NCBI RefSeq assembly: GCF_900090275.1
Contig: NZ_LT607755.1
Location: 496,001 to 560,000, forward strand
Source: Micromonospora zamorensis
GTDB lineage: Bacteria; Actinomycetota; Actinomycetes; Mycobacteriales; Micromonosporaceae
Reading direction: 5' to 3'
DNA: 64,000 nt
The position numbers were made by a program, and so were the translations under genes. Shown here one piece after another: positions 1 to 8,598 of the stretch (its first letter is position 1; each line of letters begins with the position of its first letter). The notes beneath the pieces are model-generated. The model was given only the letters and a program-made list of their open reading frames with translations. It ran no database searches and was not told the DNA's origin.

Positions 1-1623
1 ATGACGGAGCGGATCGAGGGTCACGGCGGCGAGTTGGCGCTCGCGGCACTACGCGCGCACGGCGTACGGGAGATGTTCACACTCTCCGGCGGGCACGTCT
101 TCCCGCTCTACGACGCCGCGCACAAGACCGACTTCCCGATCTACGACGTCAGGCACGAGCAGTCCGCGGTCTTCGCCGCCGAGGCGGTGGCCAAGCTGCA
201 GCGCCGGCCCGGTCTCGCCGTGCTCACCGCCGGGCCCGGTGTCACCAACGGCATCTCCGGCATGACCAGCGCCTTCTTCAACGCCTCGCCGGTGCTGGTG
301 CTCGGTGGCCGCGCGCCCGCGTTCCGCTGGGGCTCCGGCAGCCTCCAGGAGATGGACCACCTGCCGCTGGTCGCCCCGGTCACCAAGCACGCCGAGACGG
401 TGTTCAGCACCGACGACATCCCGCGCGCGGTGGGTGCGGCGCTGCACGCCGCGCTCACCCCGCACCGCGGCCCGGCCTTCCTCGACTTTCCTCTGGAGAC
501 GGTCTTCTCGGTCGCCGAGGTCGAGTTGCCCGCCGTGACGGGCGTCGACCCGGTCGTACCGGACCCGGAGGAGGTCGGCCGCGCCGCGATGCTCATCGCC
601 GCGGCGCAGCGACCGGTCATCATCGCCGGCTCCGACGTGTACGCGGGCGACGCGGTCGCCGCACTGCGCGAGGCGGCCGAGGCACTGCAGGTGCCGGTCT
701 TCACCAACGGCATGGGGCGGGGTTCGCTCCCGCCGGAGCACCCGCTCGCGTTCGCCAAGGCCCGCCGGGCCGCGCTCTCCGGCGCCGACGTGGTCGTGGT
801 GGTGGGCACCCCGCTGGACTTCCGGCTCAGCTTCGGTGACTTCGGCGAGGCCAAGGTGGTGCACATCGTGGACGCGCCGAGCCAGCGGGCGACGCACGTG
901 CAGCCGGCCGTCGCCCCCGCCGGCGACCTGCGTCTGATTCTCTCCGCGCTGGCCGACCACGCCGGCGACCGGACCGACCACTCCGACTGGATCGGCGACC
1001 TGCGGGTCGCCGAGGACGCGGCGAAGGCGCGGGACGCCGCGGAGATGGCCGCCGAGACCGACCCGATCCGTCCCGCCCGGATCTACGGCGAGCTGCGGCG
1101 CGTGCTGGCCCCCGACGCGATCACCATCGGCGACGGCGGTGACTTCGTGTCGTACGCCGGGCGTTACCTGGAGCCGGCCCAGCCCGGCACCTGGTTGGAC
1201 CCGGGCCCGTACGGCTGCCTGGGCACCGGCATGGGCTACGCGATGGGTGCCCGGGTCAGTCACCCGGACCGGCAGATCTGTGTGCTGATGGGCGACGGCG
1301 CGGCCGGCTTCTCGCTGATGGATGTCGAGTCGCTGGTCCGTCAGAAGCTGCCTGTGGTGATCGTCGTCGGCAACAACGGCATCTGGGGGCTGGAGAAGCA
1401 CCCGATGCGGGCCATGTACGGCTACGACGTGGCCGCCGACCTCCAGCCGGAGCTGCGGTACGACACGGTGGTCAGCGCGCTCGGCGGCGCGGGGGAGACG
1501 GTCGCCAAGGCGGCCGACCTGGGTCCGGCCCTGAAGCGGGCGTTCGACGCTGGAGTGCCGTACCTGGTGAACGTGCTCACCGACCCGACCGACGCGTACC
1601 CCCGGTCGTCGAACCTGGCCTGA
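1..1623 (+). CDS. Acetolactate synthase-like ThDP-dependent enzyme
   Basis: A 540-residue thiamine-diphosphate enzyme with the three-domain acetolactate synthase layout. The PYR domain is near residues 5-170, with the ThDP-activating Glu in DVRHEQSAVFAAEA. A central domain lies near 190-330. The PP domain near 365-530 carries the GDG...N ThDP/metal motif, GDGAAGFSLMDVES followed by VVGNN, near 430-460. It resembles the actinobacterial IlvG-type paralogue rather than the biosynthetic IlvB encoded at 48707. No ilvN regulatory subunit is adjacent, so a catabolic or related decarboxylase/synthase role is possible; the substrate cannot be read from sequence. The ATG is the first base of the window, so upstream signals are unseen and a start further left cannot be excluded. 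Confidence 0.85.
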   Translation: MTERIEGHGGELALAALRAHGVREMFTLSGGHVFPLYDAAHKTDFPIYDVRHEQSAVFAAEAVAKLQRRPGLAVLTAGPGVTNGISGMTSAFFNASPVLVLGGRAPAFRWGSGSLQEMDHLPLVAPVTKHAETVFSTDDIPRAVGAALHAALTPHRGPAFLDFPLETVFSVAEVELPAVTGVDPVVPDPEEVGRAAMLIAAAQRPVIIAGSDVYAGDAVAALREAAEALQVPVFTNGMGRGSLPPEHPLAFAKARRAALSGADVVVVVGTPLDFRLSFGDFGEAKVVHIVDAPSQRATHVQPAVAPAGDLRLILSALADHAGDRTDHSDWIGDLRVAEDAAKARDAAEMAAETDPIRPARIYGELRRVLAPDAITIGDGGDFVSYAGRYLEPAQPGTWLDPGPYGCLGTGMGYAMGARVSHPDRQICVLMGDGAAGFSLMDVESLVRQKLPVVIVVGNNGIWGLEKHPMRAMYGYDVAADLQPELRYDTVVSALGGAGETVAKAADLGPALKRAFDAGVPYLVNVLTDPTDAYPRSSNLA

Positions 1624-1673
1624 GTCGCACCCGGCGCCGCCGTCGCCCCGCCCGGGCGGCGGCGGCGGCGCGC

Positions 1674-2090
1674 TCACACCTCCGGTCGGTCACCCTCGCG
1701 GGGCGGGTCACCGTCGCGTCGGCGCAGGTCGTCCTCGCGTCGGCGCAGGTCCTCCTCCCAGCGGCGGAAGAGCTCCTGGTCCTGCTGCTTGGCCCGGTCC
1801 TGCACGGAGCGCAGGAACTCCGGGTCGTCGTCCGGCGCGACCGGCCGGGGGCGCTGCCGCTCGGGGGACGAGGTGCCGCCGGGCCAGCCCTTGCTGGCGC
1901 CGGAGCTGGGCTGCCGGCCGACGATGAACCAGGCGATCGAGCCGACCAGCGGGAAGAACAGGATGATCAGCACCCAGGCGATCCGGGGAAGGGCACGGAT
2001 CTTGCCCTCCTCGGCGGAGAGACAACTGATCAGCGCGCAGACGGCGAGGACAATCTGCACCAGGAAGAGGAGTACGCCAAGCCGGGCCAT
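1674..2090 (-). CDS. Small membrane protein with PLDc_N-like domain
   Basis: 138 residues. Two hydrophobic segments near residues 3-23 and 36-57 are separated by a short basic loop. The second contains WVLIILFFPLVGSIAWFIVGR, typical of the phospholipase D nuclease N-terminal (PLDc_N) membrane module that is often found alone in actinobacteria. The C-terminal half is hydrophilic, rich in Arg, Asp and Glu, and probably a charged or coiled cytoplasmic tail (EEDLRRREDDLRRRD repeats). There is no phospholipase HKD motif, so enzymatic activity is not expected. I chose the internal ATG at MARLGV rather than the in-frame start six codons upstream because the hydrophobic segment begins right after it. 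Function unknown. Confidence 0.7.
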   Translation of the reverse strand: MARLGVLLFLVQIVLAVCALISCLSAEEGKIRALPRIAWVLIILFFPLVGSIAWFIVGRQPSSGASKGWPGGTSSPERQRPRPVAPDDDPEFLRSVQDRAKQQDQELFRRWEEDLRRREDDLRRRDGDPPREGDRPEV

Positions 2091-2117
2091 GCACCCATGA
2101 TGACTCACCGGATCGCG

Positions 2118-2423
2118 TCACCCTAGTCCGCGAAGAACCAGCAGCACTCCCAGTAGTGCGAGCCCCACGGTGCCGAGCGCGACCAGGGGCAGTGTCCGGC
2201 CGCCGGTGCGGGCCGGACCGGTGCCGGTGCCCCGGGGCCAGCAGAGCACCAGCAGAGCGCCCCACAGCAGGACGGTGACGCCGGCGACCAGTGCCCCGAC
2301 CGGGCCTCCGGCCGACGCCAGCCGGACCGCCAGCGCGGTGACCACGGTCACCGTGAGCAGGGTGCGCCGCCAGGCCAGCCGGGTCCGCTCCGCTTGCAGC
2401 CCCGGGTCGCGGCCGGTGCTCAC
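2118..2423 (-). CDS. DUF202 family membrane protein
   Basis: 101 residues with three predicted membrane segments. The N-terminus carries the DUF202 signature LQAERTRLAWRRTLL, in which a charged amphipathic stretch precedes the first helix. It overlaps the preceding DUF202 gene by 4 bp (ATGA at 2420-2423), which suggests translational coupling and a two-subunit membrane complex. DUF202/YidG-YidH pairs are common in bacteria but have no well-established biochemical role. The start is set by the ATGA overlap. Confidence 0.75.
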   Translation of the reverse strand: MSTGRDPGLQAERTRLAWRRTLLTVTVVTALAVRLASAGGPVGALVAGVTVLLWGALLVLCWPRGTGTGPARTGGRTLPLVALGTVGLALLGVLLVLRGLG

Positions 2424-2812
2424 GGCCCGCCGATCGCCCGTGCCAGGACGGCGACCACCAGCAGCACCGCCCCGGCACCGACGGCGAGGGCGAGGATGGC
2501 GGGAAACCGGGACGCGGGCAACTCCTCACCGAGCCGGATGGCCCGTTCGGTACGCGCCCAGTGGTCCACGGCACGGATCGCGACCGCGCCGCCGAGCAGC
2601 AGCAGCGCTACCGCGATCACCTCCCGCAGGTGGCTCATCGGCAGGGGCGGCAGGAACTGCGCGGTGGCCAACCCGCCGCCGACCAGCGCCAGCCCGGTGC
2701 GCAGCCAGGCGAGGAACGTCCGTTCGTTGGCCAGGGAGAACCGGTAGTCCGGTGGTTCACCGACCGAGCGCAGCTCCGCCGGGTCGAACCATCGCCTGAT
2801 CGCCTCCCACAC
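2420..2812 (-). CDS. DUF202 family membrane protein, YidH-like
   Basis: 130 residues and the first gene of the DUF202 pair. The family motif FSLANERTFLAWLRTGLALVGGGLA is at about residues 25-50, followed by two further membrane segments near 60-80 and 105-127. It is coupled by a 4-bp overlap to the second DUF202 gene at 2118-2423. The start lies about 40 bases from the divergent acetyltransferase gene, so the promoter must sit in that short gap. The function is not established for the family. Confidence 0.8.
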   Translation of the reverse strand: MWEAIRRWFDPAELRSVGEPPDYRFSLANERTFLAWLRTGLALVGGGLATAQFLPPLPMSHLREVIAVALLLLGGAVAIRAVDHWARTERAIRLGEELPASRFPAILALAVGAGAVLLVVAVLARAIGGP

Positions 2813-2853
2813 GGAGCCGATTATCCGCTTCCCATCCCGCTTAGCCTGGGCCG

Positions 2854-3651
2854 GTGACTGATCTCGACATCCTGACGCTGCGTACCGCCTACGACAACCA
2901 GCTCCGCCCGGAGATCCCCGACCCGGTTCCGGCCGGGGTGACGGTGGAGCGGGACGGGCCGCTGGTCCGGATCACCGGGCTCGACGCCGGTGGGTTCATC
3001 ACCTACCGCGATCTGGGCGGGTTGACCGGCGACGCGCTGGACGAGTTGATCGCCCGGCAGGTGCGGTTGTGCCGTGAGCGGGGCGAGTCGGCGGAGTGGA
3101 AGCTCAACGAGCACGACGAACCGGCGGACCTGGCGGACCGTCTGCGCGCCGCCGGCTTCGTCGCGGAGGACCGGGAGACCGTCGTGGTCGGGCCGGTCGC
3201 GCCGCTGGCCGCCGCGCTGCCGGTCATCCCCGAGGGGGTACGCCTGCGTGAGGTGACCTCCCGCGCCGACCTGGAGCGGATCGCCGCCATGGAGGAGGAG
3301 GTCTGGCAGGAGGACCGCTCGCACCTGGTCTGGGGGCTGGCGAAGGAGATCGACGCCGACCCGCACTCGATCACCGTGGTGGTGGCCGAGGTGGACGACA
3401 GGGTGGTGAGCGCCGGCTGGGTGCGCTTCCCGGCGAACACCGGCTTCGCCAGCCTCTGGGGTGGGTCCACCCTCCCGCAGTGGCGTCGCAAGGGCATCTA
3501 CCGGGCGCTGGTCACCTACCGCGCGCGGCTGGCCGACCAGCGGGACCGGACGCTGATGCAGGTCGACTGTTCCGAGGACAGCCGGCCCATCCTGCAGCGG
3601 CTCGGCCTCGTCGCGGTCACCACCACCACCCCGTACGTCTACACTCCGTGA
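2854..3651 (+). CDS. GNAT family N-acetyltransferase
   Basis: 265 residues. The C-terminal half, about residues 125-260, fits a GNAT fold. It has the strand VVVAEVDDRVVSAGWVRF, then the acetyl-CoA-binding turn PQWRRKGIYRALVTYRARLA (the R/Q-x-x-G-x-G/A position reads RRKGIY), then QVDCSEDSRPILQRLGLV. The N-terminal half looks like a degenerate or auxiliary domain, as in double-GNAT actinobacterial proteins. It starts at GTG. The next gene begins 2 bases after its stop, so the two are probably co-transcribed. The acetyl acceptor cannot be predicted. Confidence 0.8.
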   Translation: MTDLDILTLRTAYDNQLRPEIPDPVPAGVTVERDGPLVRITGLDAGGFITYRDLGGLTGDALDELIARQVRLCRERGESAEWKLNEHDEPADLADRLRAAGFVAEDRETVVVGPVAPLAAALPVIPEGVRLREVTSRADLERIAAMEEEVWQEDRSHLVWGLAKEIDADPHSITVVVAEVDDRVVSAGWVRFPANTGFASLWGGSTLPQWRRKGIYRALVTYRARLADQRDRTLMQVDCSEDSRPILQRLGLVAVTTTTPYVYTP

Positions 3652-3653
3652 TC

Positions 3654-4061
3654 ATGGAGCAGCGGTTGACGGACGAGGAGCGGTTGACCATCAAGACCGG
3701 TGCCTTCGGTGCCGTCTTCCTGGTCTCCAACGCCGATCCCGGGGTGCTGGGGGTGATCCGGGAGAGCATCGCGGCGTCCGGCGCGCTCGCCGACGCCAGC
3801 GGGGCGGTCAAGGAGGCGCTGACCACCGGTCCGCTGCCGTGGCTTCCCCGGGACTCACAGTTGGAGATCGAGTCGGTGGTGCTGCCGGCGTTGCGGCAGG
3901 CAGTGCTGATCCTGCGCGACAAGTCACCGGCGGACGTCGAGGCGTACCGCTCGGTGGTGTTGACCGCTGCGGACCGGGTGGCCCGGGCGCACGACGGGAT
4001 CGCAGCGTCCGAGGCTGCGGCCATCGACCAGATCCGGGTGGCGCTCTCCGAGCCGACCTGA
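3654..4061 (+). CDS. Conserved hypothetical protein
   Basis: 135 residues, largely alpha-helical by composition, with no signal peptide or membrane segment. I do not recognise a family. The ATG at 3654 follows the acetyltransferase stop by two bases, and an in-frame GTG at 3648 overlaps that stop, so either start implies coupling to the upstream gene. The protein is acidic and rich in Ala and Val, with a helix-rich centre (residues 60-115). It is probably cytoplasmic. Confidence 0.65.
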   Translation: MEQRLTDEERLTIKTGAFGAVFLVSNADPGVLGVIRESIAASGALADASGAVKEALTTGPLPWLPRDSQLEIESVVLPALRQAVLILRDKSPADVEAYRSVVLTAADRVARAHDGIAASEAAAIDQIRVALSEPT

Positions 4062-4248
4062 ACGACCGCGCGTCGGTGAGCTGTGTCACTCTCGGTGCCT
4101 CGGGAGCGCAACCTACTGGCAGGTAACATTGCGCCGTGGGCAACTGCACAGCAGCCCCCGGTTGACCTGGCGTCGACCGACGCGCGACGCTGCGCCCCAG
4201 ACCGGGCGAGCAAATAGCAACACCACACAGGAGGGTCGTCGAAGCGCG

Positions 4249-5028
4249 ATGAATATCGTCGTACTCGTCAAGCAGGTGCCTGATTCGGGCGCGGACCGCA
4301 ACCTGCGCAGTGACGACAACACCGTCGACCGCGGTTCGGCGAACAACGTGATCAATGAGATGGACGAGTACGCCATCGAGGAGGCGCTGAAGATCAAGGA
4401 GGCGCACGGCGGCGAGGTCACCATCCTGACCATGGGTCCGGACCGGGCGACCGAGTCGATCCGCAAGGCGCTCTCCATGGGCCCGGACAAGGCCGTCCAC
4501 GTGCTGGACGACGCCCTGCACGGCTCCTGTGCCATCGCCACCTCGAAGGTGCTCGCCGCAGCCCTCGGTCAGCTGAATGCGGACCTGGTCATCTGCGGCG
4601 CGGAGTCCACCGACGGTCGGGTCCAGGTCATGCCGCACATGATCGCCGAGCGGCTGGGCGTCGCGGCGCTCACCGGCGCCCGCAAGCTCACCGTCGACGG
4701 CGCGACGCTGACCGTCGAGCGGCAGACCGAGGAGGGCTACGAGGTCGTCACCGCCTCCACCCCGGCCGTGGTCTCCGTCTGGGACACGATCAACGAGCCG
4801 CGCTACCCCTCCTTCAAGGGCATCATGGCCGCGAAGAAGAAGCCGGTGCAGACGCTCTCGCTGGCCGAGCTCGGTGTCGCTCCCGCCGAGGTGGGCTTCG
4901 ACGGCGCCACCAGTGCCGTCGTCGAGCACACCAAGCGCCCGCCGCGCTCCGGCGGCGCCAAGATCACCGATGAGGGCGAGGGCGGCGTCAAGCTGGTCGA
5001 GTTCCTCGCCACCGAGAAGTTCGTGTGA
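4249..5028 (+). CDS. etfB: Electron transfer flavoprotein subunit beta
   Basis: 259 residues matching the usual length of EtfB. The start MNIVVLVKQVPDSG is characteristic, and the middle contains the AMP-site/ETF-beta signature region VICGAESTDGRVQVMPHMIAERLGV. With EtfA it forms the soluble heterodimer that carries electrons from acyl-CoA and other flavin dehydrogenases to the respiratory chain. The ATG is preceded by AGGAGGG at 4229-4235. A longer in-frame extension to 4129 is rejected because it precedes this ribosome site and lacks family similarity. etfA follows 15 bases downstream, forming an operon. Confidence 0.95.
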   Translation: MNIVVLVKQVPDSGADRNLRSDDNTVDRGSANNVINEMDEYAIEEALKIKEAHGGEVTILTMGPDRATESIRKALSMGPDKAVHVLDDALHGSCAIATSKVLAAALGQLNADLVICGAESTDGRVQVMPHMIAERLGVAALTGARKLTVDGATLTVERQTEEGYEVVTASTPAVVSVWDTINEPRYPSFKGIMAAKKKPVQTLSLAELGVAPAEVGFDGATSAVVEHTKRPPRSGGAKITDEGEGGVKLVEFLATEKFV

Positions 5029-5043
5029 GAGGGGGGTTCTGAC

Positions 5044-6003
5044 ATGTCTGAGGTTCTCGTCGTCGTCGAAGCCACCAAGGAATTCGGCGTCAAGAAGGTC
5101 ACCCTGGAAATGCTCACCCTCGCGCGTGAGCTGGGCACCCCGAGCGCGGTGGTGCTCGGTGGCGCCGGCGCCGCCGAGGCGCTGAGCGGCAAGCTGGGCG
5201 AGTACGGCGCGGAGAAGATCTACGCCGCCGAGGGTGACGAGATCGACGGCTACCTGGTGGCCCCCAAGGCCACCGTGCTGGCCGAACTGGTCAAGCGGGT
5301 GCAGCCGGCAGCCGTGCTGCTGGCCTCGGCCCAGGAGGGCAAGGAGATCGCCGCCCGCCTCGCCGTCAAGCTGGACAACGGCATCCTGACCGACGTGGTC
5401 GGCCTGGACGCCGACGGCACCGCGACCCAGGTCGCCTTCGCCGGCTCCACCATCGTCAAGGCCAAGGTCACCAAGGGCCTGCCGCTGGTCACCGTGCGAC
5501 CCAACTCGGTCACCCCGAGCCCGGCCGCCGCCACCCCGGCGATCGAGCAGCTCACCGTGTCGGTCACCGACACCGACAAGCTGGCCAAGGTCGTCGAGCG
5601 GGTCGCCGAGCAGAAGGGCTCCCGCCCCGAGCTGACCGAGGCCGGCGTGGTCGTCTCCGGCGGTCGCGGTGTCGGCAACGCCGACAACTTCAAGCTGGTC
5701 GAGGAGCTGGCCGACCTGCTCGGCGGCGCCGTCGGCGCGTCCCGCGCGGCCGTCGACTCCGGTTTCTACCCGCACCAGTTCCAGGTGGGCCAGACCGGCA
5801 AGACGGTCTCCCCGCAGCTCTACGTCGCGCTCGGCATCTCCGGTGCCATCCAGCACCGGGCCGGCATGCAGACCTCGAAGACCATCGTCGCGGTCAACAA
5901 GGACGGCGAGGCGCCGATCTTCGAGCTGGCCGACTTCGGCGTGGTGGGCGACCTGTTCAAGATCGTCCCGCAGGCCGCCGAGGAGATCCGCAAGCGCAAG
6001 TGA
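5044..6003 (+). CDS. etfA: Electron transfer flavoprotein subunit alpha
   Basis: 319 residues, the normal size of EtfA. The N-terminal domain is followed by the C-terminal FAD-binding domain with the ETF-alpha signature [16 protein letters not shown] followed by [18 protein letters not shown] at about residues 260-295. It binds FAD and pairs with EtfB encoded immediately upstream. The ATG is preceded by GAGAGGGGGG-type purines in the 15-base gap. A strong hairpin at 6019-6050 closes the etfBA operon. Confidence 0.96.
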   Translation: MSEVLVVVEATKEFGVKKVTLEMLTLARELGTPSAVVLGGAGAAEALSGKLGEYGAEKIYAAEGDEIDGYLVAPKATVLAELVKRVQPAAVLLASAQEGKEIAARLAVKLDNGILTDVVGLDADGTATQVAFAGSTIVKAKVTKGLPLVTVRPNSVTPSPAAATPAIEQLTVSVTDTDKLAKVVERVAEQKGSRPELTEAGVVVSGGRGVGNADNFKLVEELADLLGGAVGASRAAVDSGFYPHQFQVGQTGKTVSPQLYVALGISGAIQHRAGMQTSKTIVAVNKDGEAPIFELADFGVVGDLFKIVPQAAEEIRKRK

Positions 6004-6018
6004 CAGGGCAATGAGACG

Positions 6019-6050
6019 GTGGCCGCCCCCGATGGGGGCGGCCACTTTCT
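6019..6050 (+). terminator. Intrinsic terminator of etfBA
   Basis: GTGGCCGCCCCC (6019-6030) and GGGGGCGGCCAC (6034-6045) form a 12-bp perfect stem with a 3-base loop, followed by TTTCT. It sits 15 bases after the etfA stop. The convergent anti-sigma gene ends at 6100, so read-through in both directions may be limited here. Confidence 0.85.
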
Positions 6051-6099
6051 CGTCGGTGGGAGCTGATCGGCGGGCCGGGGAGCTGAGCCGGCCCACCGA

Positions 6100-6981
6100 T
6101 CAGCCCGTCAGGGTGCCCCTCAGCAGGCTGTCGCCGGAGTGGCGGGTGTTGTTGTCGTACTGCTCGGCGGAGACGTCGACCACCGAATAGCTCGTGAGGT
6201 CGACATTCGGGGGCAGGGGCAGCAGCGCGTCCGAACCGCCACCCAGGGTGCCCACAGAGAACATCTCCATCGTCGTCGGATTGATGAGCCAGACCTCGTA
6301 GTACCCAGGGACGCGCGGGAGATTCGCCACATGCAGATGCAGTTGGCCGTCCCGCAGAACCCGGGCGTCGCCCTTGGCCGCCGGTGGCGTCGATCCGTAC
6401 GCCGCCAGCGGCGCGCTCGCCACCACCACCTGCGTCGGAGCCGGTGTCGGGTCGTCCGGCCGCAGCACGGAGGCCGTGCCCAGCACACCGACCGCCGCGG
6501 CGGCTGCCGCGGTCACCGCCGTGGCCGCCCAGCGTGACCAGCCAGAGCCCCGACGGGACCGGCGCGCCGAATCCAGCCGGGTGACCGTCGGCCGGGCCGT
6601 CGTGCCGGTGGCCTGCTCGCCCGTCGTGCCGGCGGATGGCGTGGCCGTCGTGCCGGTGGCCCGTCCGAACGGCGTGTCGTTGGTCTGCCCGGTCAGGGTG
6701 CCGACGCCCTGCCCAGGGACCTGCTGCCAACGGGTCTCGGCCTGGGCCTGCTGGGCCTCGGCCGCTCTGACCTGGGCGGCGATGCCCTGCCAGATGTGCT
6801 CCGGCGGGTCGGGTAGGTCAGCCAGGCCCTGCGTCTCGGTGCCGAGCCCGGCCACCTGCTGAAAGGTCGCCACCTCCGCACGGCAGAGCGCGCAGGTGCC
6901 GAGGTGGGTGCTCTCGGCGTTGTCCGCCTCGCTCTCACCGAGTGCCAGAAAGACCAGCCGGTCGTGGTCCAGGTGCTGCAC
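6100..6981 (-). CDS. Anti-sigma factor with RskA-type C-terminal domain
   Basis: 293 residues. The N-terminus carries a zinc-associated anti-sigma motif, H-x3-C-x2-C, at HLGTCALC (residues 26-33). A long Gln/Thr/Ala-rich linker follows. One membrane segment near 148-170 ([17 protein letters not shown]) precedes an extracytoplasmic RskA-like domain, residues 180-293, containing [20 protein letters not shown]. It should hold the adjacent ECF sigma factor inactive at the membrane until regulated proteolysis. It overlaps the sigma gene by 47 bp, implying coupled translation. The [11 protein letters not shown] start fits the family. Confidence 0.88.
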   Translation of the reverse strand: MQHLDHDRLVFLALGESEADNAESTHLGTCALCRAEVATFQQVAGLGTETQGLADLPDPPEHIWQGIAAQVRAAEAQQAQAETRWQQVPGQGVGTLTGQTNDTPFGRATGTTATPSAGTTGEQATGTTARPTVTRLDSARRSRRGSGWSRWAATAVTAAAAAAVGVLGTASVLRPDDPTPAPTQVVVASAPLAAYGSTPPAAKGDARVLRDGQLHLHVANLPRVPGYYEVWLINPTTMEMFSVGTLGGGSDALLPLPPNVDLTSYSVVDVSAEQYDNNTRHSGDSLLRGTLTG

Positions 6982-7537
6982 CGTCCACCTCCCATCTGCG
7001 TTTCAAGCTCGCCATGCCGCGCCGGATGTGGCTCTTCACGGTGCCCAACGGCACTCCGGTCACCGCGGCTATCTGCTGGTGTGTCAGGTCGTCGTAGAAG
7101 GCCAACTCCAGCATGCGTCGCTGGTCGTCCGGGAGACGGGCCAGCTCGTCGGCGATGACCAGCCGATCCACCACGCGATCCGGGTCCGGGCCGGTCGGCG
7201 CCGGCTCGGGCAGCTGGCGGACCGTCTCCACCACCCGGGTCTCCCGGGCGGAGGCGCGCATCCGGTCGATCACCTTTCGCCGGCCGATGCCGAGCAGCCA
7301 GCCGATCAGCGATCCCTTGGCCGGGTCGAAGGTGTCCCGACCCAGCCAGGCGGCGACGAACGTGGCCTGGGTCACGTCCTCCGCGTCGCTGCGGTTGGCC
7401 AGCATGGAGGTGGCCAGATGGAGCACGGCGCGACCGTACCGGTCGTACGCCTCGCGGAGGGCCACGTCGTCGCCCGCCCGGAAGCGGAGATCGAGGTCGT
7501 CCACCGGAGGGTCCGGTTCCTGTCGTATGGCCGTCAT
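6935..7537 (-). CDS. ECF RNA polymerase sigma factor (SigK-like)
   Basis: 200 residues from the chosen ATG (MTAIRQEPDPP). Region 2 spans about 20-90 and contains SDAEDVTQATFVAAWLGRD. Region 4 spans about 130-185 and contains LPDDQRRMLELAFYDDLTHQQIAAVTGVPLGTVKSHI, with its helix-turn-helix. An upstream in-frame GTG at 7582 is possible, but GAAGGCGAG eight bases before 7537 supports the shorter form. It is paired with the anti-sigma gene. A candidate ECF promoter upstream of its own gene (7624-7652) matches one before the divergent DUF4397 gene, suggesting autoregulation and a local regulon. Confidence 0.9.
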   Translation of the reverse strand: MTAIRQEPDPPVDDLDLRFRAGDDVALREAYDRYGRAVLHLATSMLANRSDAEDVTQATFVAAWLGRDTFDPAKGSLIGWLLGIGRRKVIDRMRASARETRVVETVRQLPEPAPTGPDPDRVVDRLVIADELARLPDDQRRMLELAFYDDLTHQQIAAVTGVPLGTVKSHIRRGMASLKRRWEVDGAAPGPRPAGLSGTR

Positions 7538-7623
7538 CGGGCGGCTCGCCTTCGATGGGGCATACCCGACTGTAGCTGCCACAGTCCCCGCCCCACTCTC
7601 CCGGTCGATGTCATCTCACCTGC

Positions 7624-7652
7624 TCTTCGTGTCCCAGGCCCGGTCCGGATGC
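7624..7652 (-). promoter_or_regulatory. Candidate ECF promoter for the sigma gene
   Basis: On the minus strand GCATCC (7652-7647) is followed by exactly 17 bases and CGAAGA (7629-7624), about 80 bases before the sigma start. The same -35 word and spacing occur on the plus strand 35 bases away, in front of the DUF4397 gene. Read from sequence; promoter function is inferred. Confidence 0.5.
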
Positions 7653-7686
7653 GATCGAGGCCGGAAAAAGAAAAGTGCGCCCGAGC

Positions 7687-7715
7687 GCATCCACCCGTCG
7701 GAGAGCCGGCGTAAC
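7687..7715 (+). promoter_or_regulatory. Candidate ECF promoter for DUF4397-sortase operon
   Basis: GCATCC (7687-7692), a 17-base spacer and CGTAAC (7710-7715) lie 52 bases before the ATG at 7768. The -35 word and spacing are identical to the divergent candidate before the ECF sigma gene. The -10 differs only moderately (CGTAAC versus CGAAGA). ECF sigma factors commonly recognise such two-part sites with a CG-starting -10. Confidence 0.5.
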
Positions 7716-7767
7716 CCCTTCTGCAAGCAAGGCCTGACGAATCAGCAGTAATCAGCAGGAGGCAGAC

Positions 7768-8598
7768 ATGCAGCTTTCGTACTTCCGTCGGGTCGCCGCG
7801 GGCGGCGCCGTCGCCGCGCTGGCCTTCGCCGGCGTCGGCGCGCTCACCGCCACCCCCGCGTACGCCGCCACGGCGAAGGTCTCCGTCGTGCACGGCATCC
7901 CGGACACCCCGGTCGACGTCTACGTCAACGGCAAGAAGACGCTGGACAACTTCAAGCCCGGCGACGTCGCCGGCCCGCTGAACCTGGAGGAGGGCGACTA
8001 CGACATCGCGCTCACCAAGCCCGGCGAGCCGATCGGCAGCGCGATCCTCAAGGTCGACAACGCGGCCGTCCCGGGCGGGGCGAACATCAGCATCGCGGCC
8101 CACCTCGACGCCGCCGGCCAGCCGAAGATCACGCCGTTCGTGAACGACGTCTCGAAGGTCGCCGCCGGCAAGGCCCGGCTCATCGTCCGGCACACCGCCG
8201 CCGCCCCCGAGGTGGACGTGCGGGCCGGTGGCACCCCGGTCTTCAAGGGGCTCACCAACCCGAACGAGGCCAAGGGCGACGTCGACGCGGGCAACGTGAA
8301 GGCGGACGTGGTGCTGGCCGGAACCGACACCGTGGCCATCGGCCCGGCGGACCTCAACCTCAAGGAGGGCACCGCGACGATCGTCTACGCGATCGGCTCC
8401 GCCGAGGGCAAGACGCTCGACGTGGTGGCGCAGACCATCACCGGCCTGCACTCCGCTCCCGGCGGCGTGCCGAGCGGTGACGGTGGTCAGGCCGGCACGG
8501 GCGTGAACACCTGGTGGTACGCGCTCACCGGTGCCGGCGTACTCCTGCTGCTCGGTGGTGGGGTGCGGATGGCGACCGCGCGGACCGGTCGCAAGTGA
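7768..8598 (+). CDS. DUF4397 secreted or cell-surface protein
   Basis: 276 residues. An N-terminal Sec signal (MQLSYFRRVAAGGAVAALAF...) has a likely cut after TPAYA-A near residue 34. The body, about 36-225, is DUF4397, beginning AKVSVVHGIPDTPVDVYVNG. A Gly/Ser-rich stretch, QAGTGVNTWW, leads into one C-terminal membrane segment (YALTGAGVLLLLGGGV) and the basic tail RTGRK, which is the shape of a sortase sorting signal. QAGTG is one residue from the LAxTG pattern. The sortase gene overlaps its stop by 4 bp. AGGAGG lies 5 bases before the ATG. It is probably anchored to the wall or membrane and controlled by the divergent ECF system. Confidence 0.85.
   Translation: MQLSYFRRVAAGGAVAALAFAGVGALTATPAYAATAKVSVVHGIPDTPVDVYVNGKKTLDNFKPGDVAGPLNLEEGDYDIALTKPGEPIGSAILKVDNAAVPGGANISIAAHLDAAGQPKITPFVNDVSKVAAGKARLIVRHTAAAPEVDVRAGGTPVFKGLTNPNEAKGDVDAGNVKADVVLAGTDTVAIGPADLNLKEGTATIVYAIGSAEGKTLDVVAQTITGLHSAPGGVPSGDGGQAGTGVNTWWYALTGAGVLLLLGGGVRMATARTGRK

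Noticed and set aside
49..1677. Long open frame on the minus strand across the first gene
   Set aside because: It is antisense to a well-supported ThDP enzyme, has the Arg/Gly/His-rich composition of GC-driven false frames, and no family motif.
4129..4248. In-frame N-terminal extension of etfB by 40 codons
   Set aside because: The extension lies before the AGGAGGG ribosome site and has no EtfB similarity; MNIVVLVKQVPDSG is the family start.
3808..6096. Minus-strand open frame of 762 codons over etfBA
   Set aside because: It lies entirely opposite etfB and etfA, which carry clear family signatures; the composition is typical of frame shadows in high-GC DNA.
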